36,519 bases of DNA, from IMG/VR virus record IMGVR_UViG_3300036781_000839, positions 1-36,519 of that record. One strand, given 5' to 3'. A program made the position numbers and the translations under genes. Source of the stretch: a virus. This document shows, piece after piece, positions 32,040 to 36,519 of the stretch. Below the pieces are notes generated by a model. The model worked only from the letters and a program-made list of their open reading frames with translations, was not told the origin of the DNA and searched no databases. Numbering within the stretch: position 1 is the stretch's first letter; the number at the start of each line of letters is the position of its first letter.

Positions 32040-32351
32040 TCAGCCGCCACGGCGGTGGGAACAATCAGGGCACGCGTTGGCGAGCTGCACGCGCATAGGG
32101 TTGGTGGCGGCGAAACCACGGCGCTGATACTCCAGGCAACGATTGCGCGGCAGCTCACCGATGACTGGACACTCGACCATGAGGCCCATGAGCGCGCCTT
32201 CGACAGCCTTCTGCACGGCACTCAGGTCCCCGCCGTAGTTCCCCTTTAGCACCTGGTTAACGACGGTGGGCGAGTAACTTATCTGGCGCGCGACGGCGGC
32301 TTGGGTGCTGGCCTTGCAGGCCTCGCGGAGTACGGTGATCCAGTCGCTCAT
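32040..32351 (-). CDS. HTH regulator with C-terminal Cys cluster
   Basis: 103 residues. An N-terminal helix-turn-helix of Cro/XRE type (ASTQAAVARQISYSPTVVNQ, about 14-33) is followed by VECPVIGELPRNRCLEY and ANACPDCSH, a set of four Cys that may form a zinc ribbon. Proteins of this layout occur in Mu-like early regions. Target unknown. The start overlaps the end of the next gene upstream (ATGA). Confidence 0.78.
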   Translation of the reverse strand: MSDWITVLREACKASTQAAVARQISYSPTVVNQVLKGNYGGDLSAVQKAVEGALMGLMVECPVIGELPRNRCLEYQRRGFAATNPMRVQLANACPDCSHRRGG

Positions 32352-32704
32352 GGCTTGGTCTTCCTGTTCTCTCGAACTACGTATTCGATGTCGGTGTTTG
32401 GGTCCCACACGACGGTGTTGTATTTGACGATGGCTGGTGGCCGGTGCCCTGTGTCCCGCACCAAGGTGTGCCTCGCGGGCTTATTCCCCCCTTTACTGCG
32501 GTACGTCGTCTTCACGTACCCGGCGTGTCGCAGAAAATGGAGGTAGCTCAGGGCGACCGATGTGCTCTTTAGCTCGCAGACAGCAACTAGCTCGTGGGTG
32601 TCGAATTGGCGCAAGATCCGCATCGCCGACCACATACGTACGCGCGAGCCGCCCTTGGCGGATTTCTGCTTGCGTAACGTCCAATTGCGTTGCTTCGGCG
32701 TCAT
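32348..32704 (-). CDS. Winged-helix-like early protein
   Basis: 118 residues. After a basic N-terminus (MTPKQRNWTLRKQKSAKGG) there is a winged-helix pattern (MWSAMRILRQFDTHELVAVC, ALSYLHFLRHAGYVKTTY). The ATG overlaps the stop of the B gene (ATGA), so it is translated together with it. Probably DNA-binding; no specific function can be given. Confidence 0.72.
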   Translation of the reverse strand: MTPKQRNWTLRKQKSAKGGSRVRMWSAMRILRQFDTHELVAVCELKSTSVALSYLHFLRHAGYVKTTYRSKGGNKPARHTLVRDTGHRPPAIVKYNTVVWDPNTDIEYVVRENRKTKP

Positions 32705-33414
32705 GCCGCCGCCGAGTCGCTGAAACTGAAGTTGCGGCCTCGCGGCCAGTCAGAGAGTGTCATGGTCTTGAGGCCCTTGGCCTTGCCGACCTGCTCAATG
32801 TGCGACATGCCCACCACTGCGAGGCGCATGCTGCCTTGCGTCGCGTCGTAGAGCCGCTGTAACAGCTCCACGTCAATCTCGATGTCGCACAGCTGAGCTG
32901 CCATCAGCGTAATGTCCTCGCGCGTGGCCGGCTTGAACTGCACCCACTGGGATACGCGGCCCGCAAGCTGCGGACGGCTGCGCAGCTTGCGCTCGATGCC
33001 CGACATACCGATCAGCACAACTGGCACGGTCGCGAGGTCGTGGATATCGCGGAGCGTCTCCACCAGTCGCTGCTGCGTGACCAGGTAATCCGCCTCATCG
33101 ACAAACACCGGTCGGCCGGTTTCCGCCAGGCGCTGAACGATCAGCTCAACGGTTTCCACGTTGCTGGGGCGCGGGTCGAGGTCCAGTTCGCGGGCAATGG
33201 TGCGGAGCAAGCTGCTCGGCGTTGTGGTGGACAACGCACGGACGTAAACGCCGTTGTTGCGCGTGATCAGCCACGTGGTGGCGGTGGTCTTGCCCGCCCC
33301 GGTATCGCCGTAGATGAGGCCCATGCCGGGCATGCCAGGCTGGCGGTTGAGTAGCGCATCGGCGGCTGCGCTGAGGCGGGTCACGTTGCTAACAGGTACG
33401 ATTTTGCTTCGCAT
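32701..33414 (-). CDS. B: MuB-like transposition target ATPase
   Basis: 237 residues, an AAA+ ATPase. Walker A is GDTGAGKTT (36-44) and Walker B is VFVDEA (103-108). MuB binds target DNA, recruits the transposase and gives target immunity. This protein lacks the N-terminal helix-turn-helix of Mu's 312-residue B, so it is of the shorter type. ATG 33414 overlaps the transposase stop (TAATG) and has GGGAGAA upstream, so it is preferred over a codon 15 bases earlier. Confidence 0.95.
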   Translation of the reverse strand: MRSKIVPVSNVTRLSAAADALLNRQPGMPGMGLIYGDTGAGKTTATTWLITRNNGVYVRALSTTTPSSLLRTIARELDLDPRPSNVETVELIVQRLAETGRPVFVDEADYLVTQQRLVETLRDIHDLATVPVVLIGMSGIERKLRSRPQLAGRVSQWVQFKPATREDITLMAAQLCDIEIDVELLQRLYDATQGSMRLAVVGMSHIEQVGKAKGLKTMTLSDWPRGRNFSFSDSAAA

Positions 33415-35666
33415 TACAGTTTCTCCCATTGGTTACTGAGCATTGGGCTCAAATAGTCGAACTCGGTGCCGAGGCCAAAGGGCGTTCCGCCCCATTCCTC
33501 AAACACCATCCAGCGCCCGGTGAATTCCGGGGTTTTGCGATAGGTGGCGAGCCACTTGCTGCTCAACTCATCCAGTGACGGAGCTGCCAGCAAGCGGATG
33601 CCGCGCGCGAATCGGCTTTCTTCCGTTTCGTTTTGCGACTGGTCATCGCGTAGCAGGTCCCGGACCGTTTCAAAATTGGCCTTGGTCAGCGGGCGCAGGT
33701 CGGCTGGCATGTCGGCAGCGTCGAGCGCGGCGGCCGCGTGCGTGGCAGCGTCCAGCGCGGGCGTGATGTGAGTCACGCCGTGTTGCGGCAGCATGGTCAA
33801 CATCGATGCATGTGCGGCCTTGGCGTCCAGGATCTCCATGGCTATTTCGCGGGTTTTCGCCTTGCGGCCAATTGCGCGCAACTCGTTGCGCTTTTCGCTG
33901 ATCAGCTTGGCCTGGCGTGCCTTGGCCTCGATGGCCACTTCGCGGCGCGAGATACCCAGCAGCTCCGGGCACTCGGCGATGCAGACAAAGGCTTCGTCGT
34001 GATAGACCACAACCCGGCCCTGGTCGGCTTCGTCGTAGAGCACCTGTACCTTTTCGCCCACCAATGCACCCAGCTCGGGCGCGCCGTAATACATGCCCTC
34101 AATACGGAGGCCCTTCTTGGCGACCGTGCGTGCGCCCGTACCGCCCGGTGCCTCGGCCATCAGCACATCGAGGGCGCGTACGTCGCGGATGCGGCGGACC
34201 TCGGTCGTCGAGCTAGCTACGCGCTCGAAGACGCTCATCCCCGCCAGTCCGCCCCTTGCTTCCTGCGTATAGACGTCGGCCAACCATTTGTCACAAAAGG
34301 CCTGTAACTCGGCCGACGTCATGCGCAATTGCACGGTGCTGTTCTTCTTGAACAGGCGTTCCGCGAAGCTCTTGCCAGCGCGCAGCGCCTGCGCTTCGGC
34401 CACGTTGTGCCCACTGAAGCCCGGAAGCATTTCCAGCAGATCGTGCGAGAAGGTGTGAAAAAACCGCTCGATGTGGGGCTTTTCCCAAGGCGAGAACGGT
34501 GCGCTGAGCTTTACGTCGACGCCGAGACTGGCAAACACACGCTGCATGCGGTTGCTGACATAGTCCTGGCCGTTGTCCAGCTTCGCCCGCTCAGGCACGC
34601 CCCACTGCATAAGGGCGCCGCGTAGCGTCTGGCAGACCGCGTCCGCGCTACTGGTCTTGGTGACACGCAAGGTTGCGCGACGTGACCACACGTCGATGAT
34701 GCCGACCAGGTTGTGGCGACCGTCAATCAGTTCGATATCGCCAGGGGTGCTATCGAACTCCCAACGCTCATTAAGGCGGGACACGTCCTCGCTGGCGTTG
34801 CCCATGGCGAGCATGTACTTGTTCTTCCACTCATCCGGGTTGGAGAGCGCGGTAAATACCTGGTGGTTTTCCGCCTTCCAGTGGGTGAGCCAGCGCTGCA
34901 CGCTGCGAAGCGTCGGGAGCGAGTCGCCCAGGTGCGCAAAGCGGGCCTCGATGGCGCGATGCAGATGCTTGCCGCCCAGGTGGGGCGTGGTCGAAATCAT
35001 GCCCACCGCGAACTCGTAGAGCTGCGAATTTCCATCGATCAGGCCCGAGCCTTCGCGATTGCCGTATGCGCCCGCCAGCGCTGCAGCACCTTTTGTCTGC
35101 AGGGTCTTTCTCCAGCGCCGCAATGAGGCGCCCGAAACCTCGGGCCCAATGACGCGGCGGGCCATATCGGAGCCAACTTCGCCGGACGCGTATGCCCCGC
35201 AGAAGGTTTCGATGGCGGCGGTGATACCCATGCCGTGGTTGGCGGCAAAGCTATCCAACTGCACCAGTAGGTCCAGCCTTGCGTTCATGCGGTCGGCGCC
35301 ATTGCCGGTCTTGCCAGCGGCGGCGGCAAGACCTGCTTCCATGGCGCGATGACGGGATGCCTGGTCGACGGCGGTCGCCAGGGTGTGACGGCGCCCCAGA
35401 CTTTCGCCCGCACGGAAGTGAGCACTTGTTGACGCCGCCTGCGCGGCGGTGATTGCATTGGCATGGCGGACGGCGCGCTGAACGTCGTCGGGAAGCACAT
35501 CGAGCTGGTATAAGCGGCGGCGACCGCCACGGACGGTTTGTTCGGAAAACGGCCAGCATTCGCTCAAAGCACGGCGTTCTGCAGACCGCTTAGTGACACG
35601 CAGTGCGAACGCGATACGCTGAAGGTCGATGCCATCCCCTGTGGACGCGCGGGCACCGTCGGCCAT
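33414..35666 (-). CDS. A: MuA-like DDE transposase
   Basis: 750 residues. The N-terminal part (about 12-65) has a winged-helix binding domain (IAFALRVTKRSAERRALSECW). The catalytic RNase H-like core has Asp305 (WEFDSTPGD), Asp364 (KLDNGQDYVS) and Glu400 (KPHIERFF), giving 35 residues between the last two. Mu's own spacing there is 55, so this is a more compact core. Downstream come a beta barrel (YYGAPELGALVGEKVQVLYD) and a C-terminal tail for B and ClpX contacts. It catalyses strand transfer of phage ends for integration and replication. ATG follows the preceding stop directly. Confidence 0.97.
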   Translation of the reverse strand: MADGARASTGDGIDLQRIAFALRVTKRSAERRALSECWPFSEQTVRGGRRRLYQLDVLPDDVQRAVRHANAITAAQAASTSAHFRAGESLGRRHTLATAVDQASRHRAMEAGLAAAAGKTGNGADRMNARLDLLVQLDSFAANHGMGITAAIETFCGAYASGEVGSDMARRVIGPEVSGASLRRWRKTLQTKGAAALAGAYGNREGSGLIDGNSQLYEFAVGMISTTPHLGGKHLHRAIEARFAHLGDSLPTLRSVQRWLTHWKAENHQVFTALSNPDEWKNKYMLAMGNASEDVSRLNERWEFDSTPGDIELIDGRHNLVGIIDVWSRRATLRVTKTSSADAVCQTLRGALMQWGVPERAKLDNGQDYVSNRMQRVFASLGVDVKLSAPFSPWEKPHIERFFHTFSHDLLEMLPGFSGHNVAEAQALRAGKSFAERLFKKNSTVQLRMTSAELQAFCDKWLADVYTQEARGGLAGMSVFERVASSTTEVRRIRDVRALDVLMAEAPGGTGARTVAKKGLRIEGMYYGAPELGALVGEKVQVLYDEADQGRVVVYHDEAFVCIAECPELLGISRREVAIEAKARQAKLISEKRNELRAIGRKAKTREIAMEILDAKAAHASMLTMLPQHGVTHITPALDAATHAAAALDAADMPADLRPLTKANFETVRDLLRDDQSQNETEESRFARGIRLLAAPSLDELSSKWLATYRKTPEFTGRWMVFEEWGGTPFGLGTEFDYLSPMLSNQWEKL

Positions 35667-36095
35667 TTACACGCCCCTCCTGAGCTGGTTATGGAGGAGC
35701 TTTTCGATCTGGCGCAGCTTGTCCTGCTCGCCCTTGACCCGGCCAAGCTCGGCCGCGAGTGCCTCGCGCCCAATGAAGAATCGGCCGCCCCGAACGGCGG
35801 CAAGCCAGTTGCTATACACGTAGCTCTCGGTGGCCACCTCCAGCGCGGGCATGAGATAAGCCGGCGCATTGAAATCGGCCTTCGAGGGCGCCGTATAGCT
35901 GTCGAGCATGTACTTCGATACGTCCTTGCCCGTCAGCTCCGAACAGCGGCACGCGACGGCCGTACGGTCATGACCGTCGAGCATCGTTTTGACCAGGTCA
36001 GAGATGGCGGGGCGAAAATCCATGCTGCCCGGTGCACTGGTCGCAGGCACGGGCATGGCGAACATGTCGTGGGTGAGAGCGTCGCGGCGGGCCAT
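35667..36095 (-). CDS. Conserved protein between ner and transposase
   Basis: 142 residues. The segment DFRPAISDLVKTMLDGHDRT with LTGKDVSKYMLDSYTAPSKA, then PALEVATESYVYSNWLAAVRGG resembles proteins found just before the transposase gene in several Mu-like phages. A C-terminal helix (AAELGRVKGEQDKLRQIEKL) may be a coiled coil. A regulatory role is suspected from place, not shown. It ends immediately before the transposase ATG. Confidence 0.78.
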   Translation of the reverse strand: MARRDALTHDMFAMPVPATSAPGSMDFRPAISDLVKTMLDGHDRTAVACRCSELTGKDVSKYMLDSYTAPSKADFNAPAYLMPALEVATESYVYSNWLAAVRGGRFFIGREALAAELGRVKGEQDKLRQIEKLLHNQLRRGV

Positions 36096-36097
36096 GA

Positions 36098-36154
36098 TCA
36101 GCCCCCGACCAGAGCGTGGCGGGGGGCCGGGACGATCGGATAGATCGGACTCAT
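36098..36154 (-). CDS. Possible 18-residue peptide between ner and next gene
   Basis: A small frame MSPIYPIVPAPRHALVGG ends 3 bases before the next gene's ATG at 36095. It fills the 64-base gap almost fully. Only a weak GGA lies upstream. It could be a translational coupler or chance. Confidence 0.25.
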   Translation of the reverse strand: MSPIYPIVPAPRHALVGG

Positions 36155-36159
36155 GTCAG

Positions 36160-36519
36160 TTATCCATTCCTGGATTGCGAGTGACCGGCCTGCGGCCCGG
36201 TGGTAGCCTTCTCCTGCAGCGACTGATTACCCGGGCGACGAGGTGCGGCGCCGGCTTGGCTATTGGGAGTGACCTGATCGGCGCGATAGCGGCTGGGCCA
36301 GATCTCACCAGGCTTCTTGCCGAGAACGTCAGCGATGATTCTTTCGGCGCGGGGGTAACGGCGGCGGAGCGCGCCGGTCAGGGCAGTACGCGCCTGATAG
36401 CCGTTTTCGAAGGCAAGTTGTTGCAATGACCAGCCGGTCTTATGGACGGCAGCGATGATGTCTGCGGTGTGCCAGTCCTCTTTCGGGACTGGTTTTTTTA
36501 GGGCCGCGTTTGTAGTCAT
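36160..36519 (-). CDS. ner: Ner-like DNA-binding regulator (start at window edge)
   Basis: 119 residues. The Ner/Nlp-type helix-turn-helix spans about 28-52 (TGWSLQQLAFENGYQART), followed by IWPSRY (73-78), the characteristic ending of the fold. Mu Ner represses the early and c promoters. The last 40 residues are a disordered Gln/Pro/Gly-rich tail, longer than in Mu Ner (75 residues). The window stops at this start codon, so its ribosome-binding site, promoter and the repressor gene are not visible. Confidence 0.9.
   Translation of the reverse strand: MTTNAALKKPVPKEDWHTADIIAAVHKTGWSLQQLAFENGYQARTALTGALRRRYPRAERIIADVLGKKPGEIWPSRYRADQVTPNSQAGAAPRRPGNQSLQEKATTGPQAGHSQSRNG

Larger units (their letters stand above)
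400..36519 (-). mobile_element. Mu-like transposable prophage (right end approximate, left end outside window)
   Basis: About 36 kb of co-directional minus-strand genes in Mu order: ner, transposase A, ATPase B, gemA, a Mor/C activator, lysis genes, gp25-gp29, F, G, I, T, gp36-gp38, L, M, gp41, tape measure, N, P, gp45-gp48, tail fibre, and a DNA modification gene. There is no integrase; transposition by the A and B proteins would account for integration. All morphogenesis modules are present and uninterrupted, so it looks complete apart from the region upstream of ner (repressor and left end). The boundary near 400 is an estimate. Confidence 0.93.

Noticed and set aside
1-36519. CRISPR arrays, tRNA or rRNA genes, insertion sequences
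   Set aside because: No regularly spaced repeats, no cloverleaf-like stretch, and no transposase other than the phage's own was seen.

Overview
The window is a Mu-like transposable prophage read almost entirely from the minus strand, sitting next to a host cold-shock gene. The host end is positions 1 to roughly 400: a CspA-type gene on the plus strand with its own terminator. Base composition is high-GC, and the cold-shock protein resembles those of Xanthomonadales-type gammaproteobacteria (Xanthomonadaceae/Rhodanobacteraceae). That assignment is an inference from composition and protein flavour only.

From position 36519 down to about 600, phage genes run in the standard Mu order. Early region (36519 to about 27000): Ner-type regulator, a conserved small protein, MuA-type DDE transposase, MuB-type ATPase, a string of small overlapping genes (several with DNA-binding folds, DUF3164, DUF2786), GemA, and a Mor/C-family activator followed by a small lipoprotein. 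A hairpin terminator (26507-26536) closes this block. Lysis block (26423 to 24676): holin-like protein, SLT-type lysozyme, and nested Rz/Rz1 spanins. Head block: TraR/DksA-like zinc finger, gp26/gp25-like proteins, gp27-type small terminase, gp28 large terminase, gp29 portal, gpF, gpG, then gpI protease/scaffold, a decoration-type protein and gpT capsid. Tail block: gp36, gp37, gp38-like, gpL sheath, gpM tube, a lipoprotein, the gp41 chaperone with a -1 frameshift product, tape measure, gpN, gpP, gp45 spike, gp46, gp47, gp48, then a tail fibre with an S74 chaperone domain and two accessory fibre-region proteins. The last gene, in the place where Mu carries mom, is a D12-class adenine methyltransferase.

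The cut at 36519 falls exactly on the Ner start codon, so the c repressor, the early promoters and the left end lie outside. The right end should lie between about 370 and 430; three short A-rich repeats at 427-522 are candidate transposase-binding sites.

The most interesting non-coding signal is a 17-bp dyad, TAACAAGSSCTTGAATA, found three times on the minus strand (26490-26506, 17794-17810, 6170-6186). The copies precede the lysis block, gpI and gp46, close to where Mu has its late promoters Plys, PI and PP. Two of the copies sit exactly 34 nt before a start codon that lacks a Shine-Dalgarno sequence. I propose they are the late operators of the single Mor/C-family activator encoded at 27021-27467. 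Other notable signals are the G GGA AAA slippery site in gp41, a strongly folded leader before the methyltransferase, two lipoproteins with Asp at +2, and a central G-I spacer in the place of Mu's strong gyrase site.
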